From the NCBI GenBank assembly GCA_963920525.1, contig OY986439.1:42105485-42169484 (forward strand): a stretch of DNA of 64,000 nt, in the 5' to 3' direction. Of this stretch, positions 22,523 to 35,109 are shown in pieces; positions within the stretch are counted from its first letter, which is position 1; every line of letters begins with the position of its first letter. Under the pieces are notes generated by a model, which ran no database searches, was not told the origin of the DNA, and saw only the letters and a list, made by a program, of their open reading frames with translations. This DNA comes from Dichetophora obliterata (lineage: Eukaryota; Arthropoda; Insecta; Diptera; Sciomyzidae). A program made the translations under genes and the position numbers.

Positions 22523-23248
22523 GGCCCTATTCTCTTTCAGCAAAATTTTTTTCGTCTTTTTTTTTTGCATTTTTTTATAGATTGGACATTTAAGAATATA
22601 ACCCTAAAAGGGTTTTTTGAAATTCGAAATACTTTAGAAGATATGGCCATTTTTGTGGGGTCATGTCTTCGCTAAAATGAGTAGTTTTTATGTTGCTTTG
22701 AACTTTGAACGCGTTTATCTCGAAACCACGTTTTTCGAGCTGGCGGCCACGATTCCGCCAGTTCTACTGAACCGATTTGGATGAAACAAAGTTTAATCGA
22801 CGTAGAATTGTCACCATTCTGGCCCGTAGTAAAATAAAAATTTTGCGATTTTTTTTACTATTTTTTTTTTACACTAAACTACAAAAAAATGGGTCCAAAT
22901 TCGATTTGTCAATTTCAAGTGGCCGCCATTTTGTCAAAAAAAATCGCAAAATTTTTATTTTACTACGGGCCGGAATTACATCTATGCTGATCATAACCCT
23001 ATATTTGTTTTTTTTTCAGACGCTCCTGAAGGCCGGAATCGTGGCCGCCAGCACCATGCCTTTTTTTTTGAGGGCCAACTTTGACGGTGCCATCATCTAT
23101 GGACAGCCCCTATATCGCGGCGAAAAAATTTTCTTTCATTCATTACTAATTCAATAAAAAAAACAAAATTCAAATATCTTTTTGCGTTTTCAAATGAGAA
23201 TTTTTTCAAAAAGGGTCCAAAAACAGCAAGCTGAAGGAGAATAGGGCC
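22523..23248. mobile_element. 726-bp hairpin MITE, TTAA duplication
   Basis: Flanked by TTAA (22519-22522 and 23249-23252). TIR GGCCCTATTCTCYTTCAGC. Further inverted pairs lie inside: GCTGGCGGCCACGATTCCG near 22738 and its inverse near 23034, and GCCCGTAGTAAAATAAAAAT near 22820 and its inverse near 22955. The whole element could fold as one long hairpin. The plus frame 22777-23157 runs through this palindrome and is not a gene. Confidence 0.85.
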
Positions 23249-23252
23249 TTAA

Positions 23253-24806
23253 ACGTTTTGATACGGTAACTTTGTATGGAAGGTAGGCATGGATTTCATT
23301 CGATTTGGTCACATTTTATACTTACAGTGCATATTGCATATATCAAATAAATATGCGAAATTTCAAGTTAACATTAAATAATTTCTTACAGTAACTTTTT
23401 GGAATAGACAACAAATTATATCACAATTTTGATAGTTTTTATGAAAATTTTTAGACAATATAGTAAAAACATTTTTAAAAAAATTTACTCGACGAATTAA
23501 AAATTAATCATTGTCCTGGTTGACCACATTTTTCTGATATTTAAAAATAAACATCACATTGAAGAATAGTTGTAATAATTTTTGCAGGAAAGGCATACAT
23601 ACATGCCATAGGAAAAGCAATTGATATAAGCACATGTTATTTTGTTATAAGAAAACCCCATCTAAAACTCCTGGCTACGAACCTGCTTCCATTTTGTATC
23701 ATTATTTTGGAAACCTCATATTTTTTTGACATAAAACTAAAATTCTACTAAATCTTAATCTTTCAAAATTTTTTCAATTTTGTTCTGCTCTTAACATTTG
23801 ACTCTCTTCTTATAAGTTATGATACAATTTTTGCTGTTAACACTTTATTAGAATATTTCTTAAACATAGTTGTTTTTGTAAAGCTTTTATGCCATTGCTC
23901 CATTTTACGGTATATTTATAGTTTTTACCGTAAAATGTTTGTTATTTCCTAATAAGATAGTTTAAAAAAATAAAGTTCATGTATTATATATGTACGTAGT
24001 TCTTTTTGTATGTTGTAAAGTTAAGACGATATTTTATCTTGTTCCACGAGTTTTTTATTTTTTTTTTTATTTATACAATAGTTTAATAAATTGTACCACT
24101 TTAATAAGTTGTGAGATTTACATTAATATTTTTTTTATATCTTAAAGCTTTCAGGAGTTTTACTTAACTAATTGTCATATTTATAAATATTTTCCACTTA
24201 GTTAGTTATGAGATACAGTAAACAATTTGTTCGAATATGTTGTACATAGATTTTCACAAAACATTAACATATATTTTTTTCTGTTTTAGTTAAAAAATTA
24301 AAATAGTTCTTAATTTTTTATAACGCTGCTAAAATAATGTCCAGTTAGTTTTCGTTTTTCATGTTTGATTATTAGTTTTTGTTTTCAGCTTATCTGATAT
24401 TGGTACTTTATCAATACAAAAAATTTACCCACATAGCTACTTATAAAAAACAATGTGAACGAGTAAAAGTGTTTATTCAAAAGAGTTATTCAAGATTAAA
24501 TATCTATATTGGAAAGTTTAGTTTTACGTGTGCAAAAGTTAAATAGTGTGCTTTTCATAGAAAGTTTTCATAACGATAGAGTTTCAAGTTAAAGTCAAAG
24601 TTTAAGAATAAGAGTAAGAGTTACTATAATTAGGGTTATAGTAAAAGTTAGATTAATAGTTAGACTAAAAGATTGAGTGCATGATATAAAATATTAATAC
24701 TTAGTTGAGCTGTATTTTTAATAAATAGCTAAAAAGTGCAATAGAAATATACATTTGTTAACATAGCTTGTAGAAGAGTTTATTCACGCTTTTCGCTCTT
24801 TCTTCT
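23253..24806. other. Region 3' of the host gene
   Basis: AT-rich DNA downstream of the host-gene stop. The nearest part probably includes its 3' UTR (poly(A) signal candidate at 24779-24784). No other gene is seen. Confidence 0.5.
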
Positions 24807-24976
24807 TTACACTTGTTCTGCTGCCTCATCCAGCACCATCGAATGCAAATCCATAGCAGAACGCGTTTTTCTAGGCGGTTTCGGCATGACCATAAATTGA
24901 CTAGCACTTGGTCCGACGAATACGGAGTTTTGACGTGGGCGCGAGAGGGAAGGATTCGTTGAGTGTGAAGTATATC
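24807..24976 (-). CDS. Host gene, terminal exon C with stop codon
   Basis: This is the last coding exon of the minus-strand host gene. The acceptor TATATTGCAG lies just right of 24976. The exon completes the split Gly codon left by the exon at 43866 and runs 55 more codons to a TAA at 24807-24809. The protein reads YTSHSTNPSLSRPRQNSVFV, then GPSASQFMVMPKPPRKTRSA, and ends MDLHSMVLDEAAEQV. It is rich in Ser, Pro and Arg and probably disordered, as expected for a cytosolic tail. A candidate poly(A) signal (TTTATT on the plus strand, 24779-24784) follows within about 25 nt. A different minus-strand frame is also open here (24758-24997) but ignores the splice site. Upstream DNA is repeat-filled intron. 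I do not recognise the family with certainty. Confidence 0.8.
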
Positions 24977-25221
24977 CTGCAATATAAAGATAAACATGGA
25001 TTTAGAAACATTGAAATATATTTATTTACTAAGGATTAAAATTAAGCTTTACAATTTGCAATAATTTTTTAATAATTATCTCTATCTCTGCAGCACATTG
25101 TAATAAATATTAATTTTAAGTTAAAGAAGCTTCAATTAAAATTAATATTTTAATTTTCAATTTCCTATGATGAGTAAATTTAATCTAACATAATAATAAA
25201 AAAGTAAATTCCAACAATTAA

Positions 25222-25653
25222 CCCTCCTGTGTGTACGAAGGTACCGGATACCTTGTGCAATTTTAAAGCTAAAAAAGGTAACTTTCGTCCAAGAAACTAT
25301 ATACTGAAATCTTTAGTACCTTTCTAAAAATTATTTTTTTATTCAATAAAGTTTTCATATTGCAAAGAAAATGTTTTGGCAATTTTTTATGAAAGATTTT
25401 TAAGTACTACCCTTCGTCTTATACGAAGGTACCCGAGTACCTCCGGGTAAAATACATGCGAATTCGAACTGTTATGGTCTTTGTCGATTTTTTACGTTTA
25501 GAAAATCATGTGCTGATGCAATCAGGATGAAGGATTACAAAGTTACTTTGGATTTTTTCATTCACATATAGTTTCTCTCATACAGATCGTGTAAAGGTAC
25601 CCGGGTACCTTTGTATACACGAAAGGGGGAAATTTTTCGTATACACATGAGGG
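25222..25653. mobile_element. 432-bp piggyBac-like MITE, TTAA duplication
   Basis: TTAA flanks at 25218-25221 and 25654-25657. TIR CCCTCMTGTGTRTACGAA; CCCT-starting ends with TTAA duplications are typical of piggyBac. Three GGTACC-centred quasi-palindromes lie inside, the best being AAAGGTACCCGGGTACCTTT near 25596-25615 (perfect 20-bp palindrome). Confidence 0.85.
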
Positions 25654-26959
25654 TTAAATGCGACACTAACAATGAAAAGCATTAAAAATGTAGTAAAATT
25701 ACAGTCGTTGCTTAGAATTTAATTACTGGCACAAGCAAACACTTACACTAGCCCATACACAACCACACATATAACTACACAAACACACATTTAAGCAATT
25801 ATAACAAACATTACAACACAAACGCAAACATGCGTTCCTTACTTATACAAGGACTGTCCCAACGAAATCTTTTAGTATGTTACTCATACGCCATGATAGA
25901 CAAACACTCGTTTAACCATTAAAATGCTTGAATGTCAACGGGTTTTCTAAATTATACACGCAAAGAAAAGTATTTCCGCAATATAATAGGATTTGACGGC
26001 ATTTTTAATGAATTTTTTAATTGAACAATAAAAAAAAATGCTCTGATTATTTACATAAATAGTATTTCTCTCGTTTATTCTATCATCTATATTAATAAAA
26101 CTCATTTCTGTTTGTTTGTTTGTTGTTTGACCTAAATACAAATTTAATAGACTGGACGCGTTTCGCTAAAACTTGGTAAACGTATAATGTGTATCCTAGA
26201 TAAGATTTTTTACTACGCTCCTTCCGCCCCTTTTTAATAAGCGAACATTTTGTTGAACTGTAACTCTTTCTAGTTTCTAAATTTTTTGCCAATTTTTTTA
26301 AAACATATCTGTTATTCTGAAACTTGCATATCTTCAAAATTGTAAAAATTCTTATTTCAATGACTTTTTCACAAAATACCGTTACCGTAAGAATAAGAAA
26401 AATAAATGTCATGAAAATTCACGTTTTGAGTTTCGATGCGAATCTCTCTGCTGTTTTTAAAAATATTTCATTCAAAATTTTTTTTGTTCAAAAGTTCAAT
26501 CAAAGCACTCTTTGAAAGCAATTCCTAAAAATAATGGCCCATTATAATAAACAAAATTAAATTCGACTCTTAATTTAGTGCAAGCTTTTTGACAACATAT
26601 TTTATTAAAAAACTGTCAAAAATGTTTATACTAAATTTAGAGTCAACTTTTATTTTATTTATGATAATTTTATTTTTTTTTTGTTTATGATAATTGGCCA
26701 TTGACTTTAACCAACAAAAATACTGTAAAGGTTTTTTATTGTAAAAATAAAAATAAGCAAAACTTGCATTTATAATAATCTTTCTTTTCAAATTTCTAAT
26801 TTTGCTAATTTTTTTCTTTTTTTCTAATTTTGCACAAAAATTCTTTTTTTCATCAAAACAATGAGGGTAATCAATTATCTCCTATGATTTATTGGCAAAA
26901 TTTTTTTCCCAATACATTATTATTTAATTTTTTACAAAATATTCAAGTATCTTAAATAA

Positions 26960-29666
26960 CACTGTTGTAGTTTTTGACACGAAATTTTTGGTACTGCGGT
27001 AAGATCCATCTTTTCGGATTTGGGGGAGTCCCCCGAGTACAACTGTGTCCTTGGGTTTGGTAGATTGGCACAAAATTTGAAGAAAATTATGTATTTCCAA
27101 ATGGTCTATTTTGAGTTGTTGTACGCCTTTTGTCATGGCTTTTAATTAAGATATCTTGCGAGCCAATGGCACGATCTTCAAAAACAGTAAAGAAAATTAA
27201 GGGTATTAAAATTCTACGTTAAAAAATGTTATACCACTTTCCGATCCCCTATTTCGTTTTTGTGTAATTAATAAAAATTTTCAGAAATGTTTTTTTCTTA
27301 GAAAAATAAAATCTTCTCAGTTTTTCCAATATTATAAGAATTTTGTAGAAATATCCAAGTAGTAAAGAAAAGGTAGCACTACGAACACGCTCACCTCCCA
27401 AAAAAAATAAAAGGAAATTTTGTGTGTTTAAATATATTTTATCGTAAGTAATGATATTAAAATATATATATTTTTTTTTTAAATGTTGCTTTTGGAATAA
27501 AACAGGAAAACAGGAAACAGTGGATGTCATTCGGCATCTTCCAAATCCATTTGCAAATTCCAACAAAGATCCGCCAAAAGGGAATCCATTTTCTTACCAC
27601 TGCACCAATGTTCCAACTGTGCTGAAATCTGGTGGAATCTCACACCATGCTCGTCGGATTCAGACGGCAATTGACGATGAAAGTGATCCTGGTGATGATG
27701 CAAAAAATGTACATTCAAAGACATATGCACGCCAATATTCTCGAAAGATTGCACTATATATATTCCACTAACACACGCCAATTTTCCGCCCGATGGCTTC
27801 CAAGAACATTTTGGATGACATTTTTAATGTTATTCCAAGCGATGAGTTTTTCTTCTTTAAGAGAAATATTAAAAATTTCGTCCTTCATCAATTTGCGGAT
27901 GTCCGGACCATTAAGCACACCTGAATTTAAGTTATCGTACGATTTATTACCAAAAATTTGTGTGTGAAAATGTTAGTGACAAGCAAGTATTTACCTTCTT
28001 TTAATTTCATTTTACTCAAACGAGGGAAAGTGTACTGCAATCGTTCGAAGGCTTCTTCATTTCCTCGTACAATCAGAGCCTTGATAAAGTTCTTCACTAT
28101 CCCGAGCTTAATGTGCAGTGGTGGTAATAAGACTTTATCCATAGGGACCAGCTGTGTGCGGATAACATTAAGCTGACCAATTCTGCTGTTATTTCGTGGT
28201 GGCCAGTCTCGTTTTTGATATTGTGCTCTATACCGCGAATCTCAAGTACACAAGTAACACAAATTTTTTGTATATCCTGTCTGAAGGCCACAAATTAATG
28301 CTACAACTTTCAAATCCGCACATATCTTCCAGACATGATCCACATACTTCACAGAATACAGAATTAGTTTCATGGAATCATATGTCTCCTTTGTATTCAC
28401 GCAAAGTGCAATGGGGACAGAATTTTTTGTGTTGTCTATATACAGTAGCACGGCTTTTAGACTACTTTTCGATCCATCAATAAAAAGGCGCCATTGTTCG
28501 GGGTTGTACGTGTAGTTCATGGCCGACATCAAACTCTGAATATTGTGTCAGTAAGCAAACGAATTGTTTTTGTTGCGATTGAAAAACTGTAAGAATTCTC
28601 TCTGTCGACCACGAAAACCATAAACTTTTCCATTTGGTGCTAAGATGTTTACAGCTTTGAGTTGTTGAGAGAGGAGGATTGTTTGATTCTGCGATAACTT
28701 CAGTTGTCGTGCCATTATGTCCAATCGCTGCTTTGTTATTTCAATGTGTTTGCATTGTTGAGTAAGATCGGATGGTTGATAAAGAGAAAAATTTAATTCG
28801 GGCTCAGATGGTGCGATTCTCTCTTCCGTGAGACTTGGTTTTCTAGGAATTGGTACTACGTTCGAGTGTGGAAGTGGTGTTTGAGCCCATAAAACGCTTT
28901 TGTACTGCATAAGGTGCGCCTTTGGTCTGTTTATACCAAACATATCATTCACACATACATAGCATTTATCTTTTTCGTGGTCGATTGGCTCGGACCATAT
29001 CATTGGTATTCCAAATGGCATGCTTTCACGACGACCCTTCTTCCAATCATATAACCGCGACGAACACGACGCACATACGATTTTAGGCACCCAATCAATA
29101 CTATGAATTACTTGTAGATAAAAATACTGTTTGTTAGTTCTGAAATTTTATCAGAAATTTTTATTTTATTTGGCATAATAGTGAATCTGCCGCATACGTA
29201 ACAGAACCGATTAAATTTTTTTCGGCAATCACTCATTTTTTATTGAAAAAACACTTTTTTATCATTAACTTGAAAACTGAATTTATTAATGTTCAATAAC
29301 GCAATTTTTCCGACAACGAAAGCCGAAAATGATACATATGTCTAAGCACACTGAAAATTTTGAATAATTTTACAAAAATTAAATGGCGGATAGGAGAGTG
29401 ACATATTAACTTTTGACGTAAAATTTTAATACCTTTAATTTTCTGTATTGCTTTTAAAGATCGTGCTATTGGTTCGCGAGATATCTCAATTAATAGCGAT
29501 GACAAAATGGCTTAGATCAATTCAAAATGGACCATTTGGAAAAACATAATTTTCTTAAAATTTTGAGCCAATTTAACAAAACCAAGGACACAGTTGTACT
29601 CGAGTGATTCTGCCAAACCCGAAAAGTTGGAGATTACCTCAGTACCAAAATTGAACTACAACAGTG
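26960..29666 (-). mobile_element. 2.7-kb DNA transposon with ~330-bp TIRs
   Basis: Flanked by TAA at 26957-26959 and 29667-29669. Termini read CACTGTTGTAGTT. The inverted repeats run to about 27250 and from about 29340; shared phrases include GAGTACAACTGTGTCCTTGG and AAGAAAATTATGTWTTTCCA. Between them lies a minus-strand coding remnant. Superfamily not fixed; a TAA duplication would fit a Harbinger-type target preference. Confidence 0.85.
27527..29236 (-). pseudogene. Transposon-borne protein of the Cys-rich/SDEHG-FHQ family, decayed
   Basis: The minus strand encodes a protein like the many uncharacterised LOC proteins linked to DNA transposons in insects and other animals (recognition from memory). 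The start at 29236 gives MSDCRKKFNRFCYVCGR (zinc-binding Cys). After a frameshift near 29120 come IVCASCSSRLYDWKKGRR, MPFGIPMIWSEPIDH and CYVCVNDMFG. TGA stops at 28548 and 28242 sit where Trp is expected. Between them lies NPEQWRLFIDGSKSSLKAV and DLKVVALICGLQTGYTKN; then LPPLHIKLGIVKNFIKAL. A 74-nt intron (27994-27921) joins in phase to GVLNGPDIRKLMKDEIF. After another frameshift near 27760 comes SLNVHFLHHHQDHF and PSESDEHGVRFHQ. At least two stops and two frameshifts make it inactive. Its biochemical role is unknown to me. Confidence 0.8.
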
Positions 29667-32339
29667 TAATTAATGTGAAAAAATATCACAATATCTATTT
29701 CCAATGAAAAGTTATGGCTAAAATATCTTTCTATCTATTATTGTCTATATACCCAGTAGGAAAAGCGATCATCCCAAAATAGCTTATTGACACATCCTTT
29801 AAGACTCGGCGATCATCCCCTTCACTTCCAAATGCCATTTTTTTTTTTGTATGAAGCTGCTACGTAAGAGGTATTAATCACTTTGTCACATCTTCGAGCA
29901 CGTAAGAAGTGATTAGTCAAGAATCCGAGTACCTTCTTTTGGCAATGGAGGAAGGATGTGGATTTCTATGTAGATGTACATTTTTTTCTATTTTGTTTTC
30001 GTTTTCTACTTTTGTTTTCTATTTCGCCTTACACTGTGTTGCAAAGTAATTTAGTTACACTATTCTGAAAAATATTACATTTTTGGTGTAAGTTAAATAA
30101 ATGTCCTTTTTTTAGTCTTTTAACTAGCACAAAATTTAACTTTTTTCGGCTAATAAAACACGTGCTCACTTTAAAATAAATTAGTGACAACTAAAATGTT
30201 ACTACATTAACTACAGTGAGAAGCTGATTCCACGAAAAACTTTTTCGTTTTGTTTTTTTTTACTTTTGCATTTATCGAATTTGCCGAAGGTAGATATTAG
30301 TGCCTTATTTCAATACTTGAGGCAATAAGAAAACATAGAGTGTTTTAGAGACGTGTTAGCCTACCTTCCAACTGGGTTGTCAATAAAACTCATTTTTTCT
30401 CACTATTCTTCAAGTCCCCGCGTTTCCCTCCCTGCTATTTATTTATGTACTGCCGTTTGTGTTATTGCAAGTTTTAATTCAATACGTAGAGAGCACCTTT
30501 TTTAGTTTTAAATGTTTATTTTATCAGAAAAGTTACCGTGAATTATAAAATATTGTAAAAAAATAAAGAAGATATATCAAACTGTCAGTATATAACACAC
30601 AGTGAATATATTATATGCTGCTTACTTCATTGAAATCTTTTTATGTTTTAACTTATATCAACTGCAAAGAGTTTCGTCGGAACCGAATAGGCTAAATGGT
30701 TTGCTTATAAACGAAAAGGTAGTGTGTAAAACCCAAAAATATATTGGGGTTTACGTAATATGAATGACTACATGTGAAAAATTGGACACATTTGCACATG
30801 AAATGTAAAAATGGACACCATCGAATCACCTCCATCGTATGTCAATAAGAACAGATCCATAGATGTTTTGAACGAACTTAATTTTCTCGATACAAAGTGT
30901 ATATGGCACTAGCAAAACTCGCTTTTATTTTCACAAAACAATAGACAATTTTGGCATGACAATTTAACTAACGATCTGTTGTTTGAAGATCAACATTTTG
31001 CTTATTCTTCACCTCTCTAAAGCTTATAAACTGTGTCAGGAAACACTATTCGAAAACAGACTCTTGAATGCACATTCTTTACTAAAATGGAATGAAAATT
31101 TGGAAAATTAAGAAAATTATAAAGCGAAGAAAAAAGTTGAAAAATGTACATTATTTTTACCATATTCTTGCGTATAAAAAATAGATACATATTCCAAAGA
31201 CGCTTTTTTATAAAGATGTGTAAAACAACATTACAAACAGATAAAGAAAACACAATTTAAATCGGTCGAGTAGTTTGTTTGTATTAGTTTGGCCCGTTTT
31301 GAAGAAATATGTTTCGCGAAAAATACGTTTAACGATACTCTGGTTAGTAAAAGGTACTCTGAAGCACGGCGTTTTAAGAGCTATAGAATCTGTATTAAGA
31401 GCGGAATTGATTGAAACTAATTTTAACATATTTTTAACATATTCTTGAATAGTTTTACAAAAATAATCAAAAAAAAAATTCAATTATCAAAAAATTAATT
31501 GCCTAAAACCTCCCTTAATTATTGCAATCTAAGGTGCTGTAATTTTGACAATACAATTAAGGTGTTATACAACTAAGAAAAGATAAACAGTATCAATATA
31601 AATATATTATTACTATATTTTATTAGTCAAATCTAACAGTAATTGTTGAATTTTCCTACAGGTTACAAGAAAGAAATATATTAAATTACTAAGAGTGAGT
31701 AAAAATAAACTATATTAGTTAATTTCAATAAAAAGTTTTTAGAGTGTAGGCCTTTGATTCAACTGTCAACGCCGCAGCACTGACTCGACATAGTTTTTAC
31801 ATGGTTGAGTTCATGTTTCTACATTATATAAACATTCTACATTAAATGCGCGTAAGCTCAAAGCTTAGAAGAAAACATGAAGAAAATCACACCAAGCTAA
31901 AGTATGGAGCCTGAAAAGACATTAGAAGCAGCATTTGAAGATTGAAAGTTATGATGATGACATAAAATAAAATTTAATTGTTTCAAATTTCAAATAAAAA
32001 AAAACATACGCATCAGCCACACAATGACTTAGTGTAGCCAACACACACACACACATACACACACTCAGCCAAATAATCCCAGTAAGTGGTCTTAGTCTTA
32101 AGAAATTCATACATGAATCATGTTTTATTTTACTTCACCTTTCATCTGCACGAAATACTAATTCGTCATTAAATTTTACTAACAAAAAACTCATAAAAAT
32201 GTTTCAAATTCTTGTACGAACGCAATATAGAAATTTTGCAGTTTTTTACCGAAAATAACAGTTATATTCGAAATTTCTATTCAAAAAGTCAAATGGAAAG
32301 AGTAAGTCTATTCGATATTTGAACAAAGCAATGTGATGC

Positions 32340-33150
32340 TTGTTAGCTAAGGAATAATAATCTTAAATGATTTACTTTTTTTTTCAGATTTTTTTTAAAA
32401 AAGTCAGTCGTTATTTTTTGACCAATTTTATTTCGATCAAAAATAAAAGTTAAAATTTGACTTTTTTTTTGATAATATATAAAAGTTGAAACTTGACTTT
32501 TGTTTTTTTGATCAAAAATAAAAGTTATAATTTGACTTTAATTTTTTTGATCAAATTTAAAAGTAAAATTTTACTTTTATTTTTGCGATCAAAAACAACA
32601 GTTACAATTTTACTGGTATTTTTTAAATCAAAAGCAAAAGTCATATCTTAATTCCTATATCATCTGCTTGCAGTCACTGTTCCAGTCGTTTGCGAAATAA
32701 ATGAAAACATAATGTGCAATGATAAGCAACTAAGCGATGCAATGCAACGTTATGAAGAGGCAATATTTGTATCTTTGTGCAAGATGTTACTAATAAAGGT
32801 TAAAAAAAATAAAAAATGTACTCTATTAATTGTTATAATAGTTAATAAGAAATTGATCCGTCAAAATTTTAATATCCATTTTTGATCTGAAAAATTAAAG
32901 TAAAATTTTAACTTTTATTTTTGATCGAAAAAATTAAGTCAAATTGTAACTTTTATTTTTGATCGAAAAAATAAAAGTCAAATTTTAACTGTTATTTTTT
33001 ATTGATCAAAAAAATGAAAATCAAATTTTAACTTACATTTTTGATCGAAAAATAAAAGCAATATTTTAAGCCAAAAAAAAAAAACGATTATTTGTTGACT
33101 TTTTTGAAAAAAAATCATAACCGTTACGTTTCCTGATCGAAACTTAAGAA
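32340..33150. repeat. Foldback element with GATCAAAAATAAAAGT arms
   Basis: Left arm 32370-32640 repeats GATCAAAAATAAAAGTTAAA-type units. Right arm 32860-33130 holds the inverse (TTAACTTTTATTTTTGATCG). The outermost parts also pair (AAAAAAGTCAGTCGTTA-like versus inverse). A unique middle of ~220 bp separates the arms. Confidence 0.75.
32652..32876 (+). CDS. Open frame in the foldback loop, possible captured exon
   Basis: Between the two arms a frame reads TVPVVCEINENIMCNDKQLS then DAMQRYEEAIFVSLCKMLLI. An acceptor-like CTGCTTGCAG precedes it and an AAG|GTTAAA donor-like end follows. It is the only coding-looking patch in this AT-rich region. Not recognised; the DAMQRYEEAI text is vaguely TPR-like, which is not evidence. 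Confidence 0.25.
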
Positions 33151-33582
33151 AGATTAACCTAACGTACAAAAACAGAAAATATGATAAAAACATTCTTCAA
33201 ATCTCTAATTTTATTTAATTTCGCGGTTTTAGTTTGATCGGAATATATTCAATAATTTTTTTTTTTATAATAAAGATGTTACAAAGGCTATTATTATAAC
33301 TTGCTTTAAAGATAATATAGATACATTTTCACTTTTAACGAAAAAATTACTCAGAAACAAAAGCGGATAAACTACTTCAAAGGAAAAGATGAATGAACAC
33401 AAGCTATACGCATTTCAAAATATTCGCCAAGGATTTCTTTTTATTTCATCGCGTGTTTTAAGTGCACTCGTTATGACTTGGGTCCGTATATTTTTAATAA
33501 ACAAACACAAAACAGACGCTTTGAATAATTTTTCACAGGAAAAGAAATATAAGACAGATTTTGCATGTTTTTATATAGCACT

Positions 33583-33607
33583 AGCTGATATACCCGGTGT
33601 TACTCGA
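33583..33607 (+). repeat. CTAGCTGATATACCCGGTGT repeat, copy 1
   Basis: The phrase CTAGCTGATATACCCGGTGT followed by TACT recurs at 56133-56157. Similar phrases are common dispersed repeat ends in insect genomes (from memory). The frame 33389-33613 that ends in it is therefore unlikely to be a gene. Confidence 0.5.
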
Positions 33608-34318
33608 GAGTAATTTATATAAAAATTTTAATATACACTTATCGATTAAATGTTTTTTTAAATTCTGGAATAATCGTGTTGAATTTTATGTTTGAGTTAC
33701 CGTTAGTGAGGTAATTGAACGGACTTTAATCCAAAAATATTTTTGGGAGATTTTGGTGTTTCCATCCGGTGAACTGATTGAATTCGAATAAGCGGTACGA
33801 AAAACATATTTTAAAAATTCAAAATAATTTAAATATTACAGCCGCGAATAACGTCGTAAAAGCCAATTTTTGCAAGACCGTTTTATTTACCGTTAATATT
33901 ACTCTCTTACATCTATTAATACTAAATCAGCCAAAAACATGCATCTTATCGCTAACAAAAAGCAATAATAAAGTGTCAGTCAGTGGAAGAACGTTGTAAG
34001 GTACAAATAAAATTATTAGAGTTGAATTATATAATGTATAAAAGAAGTCCAATGTTGACAATTGAATTGATAATAATAATAAAAGATTAAAGAATTGTAG
34101 CAATGAAAACATTTTAAGAAAAAAAATGTATACATCCAAAAAACGCTCCAGAGCAAGTTAAAGGAATAATGTTGTAAGTTTACATCACGTTTTTAGGTCA
34201 TTGAATTATCATTAAATATATTTGTGATTGTCTATTCTTCTTTTTTTGCAAAGAAATTTGTCATAAGTGCAATAAAGCAAAATTATTTTAACCTCTTTTA
34301 AAAAAAAACTAAAATGAA

Positions 34319-34524
34319 CAAACAGATTTTTTGATATCTTTAATCGAATTGTGCGAGTTAACTCAATAAGAACTCAAAATTTGAAACGAAAAGAACCCAT
34401 TCATGTAAGTGATGAAATGAAAAAGGATATCCTTGCAATGACTTCATATTTGCCTGAAATGTACGCTGAGTTCTATAAATCAATCTGCAGTTATATTAAG
34501 AAAAATATTAAGTTTGTGTTCTAA
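34319..34524 (+). CDS. Open frame, possible terminal exon of unknown gene
   Basis: A plus-strand frame follows an acceptor-like ACAAACAG and runs ~64 codons to a TAA: FFDIFNRIVRVNSIRTQNLK, RKEPIHVSDEMKKDILAMTS, YLPEMYAEFYKSICSYIK. Amino-acid composition is protein-like with no low-complexity bias, unlike most chance frames here. No Met start and no recognised family. It lies inside the 18.9-kb host-gene intron on the opposite strand. Confidence 0.3.
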
Positions 34525-35109
34525 AGCAAACAAATATGTTTTTTTTAAGGTTTTAAAATATTTTCTTTTAAGTTCTTTAAATGAATTTTTGTTTCTGTTA
34601 TTAAGGGTTTTTTCATAAATAAATATTATTCTATCATTTCATTTAACGAAAAGTATCCAATCAAATAAGTCTTCATAAATGGGTATGCTTTAATTACGCG
34701 AATATGTAACGTTTTTCCATTTAAAACGTTAATAATACTTAATTTACTAACCAAATACTATTATTAAAGAATTTCTTTACCAAAATAGTTTATTTAGCTT
34801 TCTATAATGTATTATAGAAAATATTTCTATGATGTATTAAAAATAAGTATCTATAAAATGTCTGCTGCGTTTAAAACGTTTTTTACGAATAGTGAACAAT
34901 TTACTTTTTGTAACTTAAGACGTTATTCGCGGCTGTGCTCCATTTATTTAATCTTAAATCTAGCAAAATTACCTTTTCCACAATGTAAAAATGATGGTGG
35001 GACTCAATAGGTTTTTGCGATATGGACATTTTAACATCTAAACAAAAATTAATATTGAAAAATGTATTGAAATCTTCAACAAACAAAAAAATTTAATGAA
35101 ATATATTTA

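Noticed and set aside
22777..23157. 126-codon plus-strand frame
   Set aside because: Lies inside a palindromic MITE and includes homopolymer-derived Phe runs.
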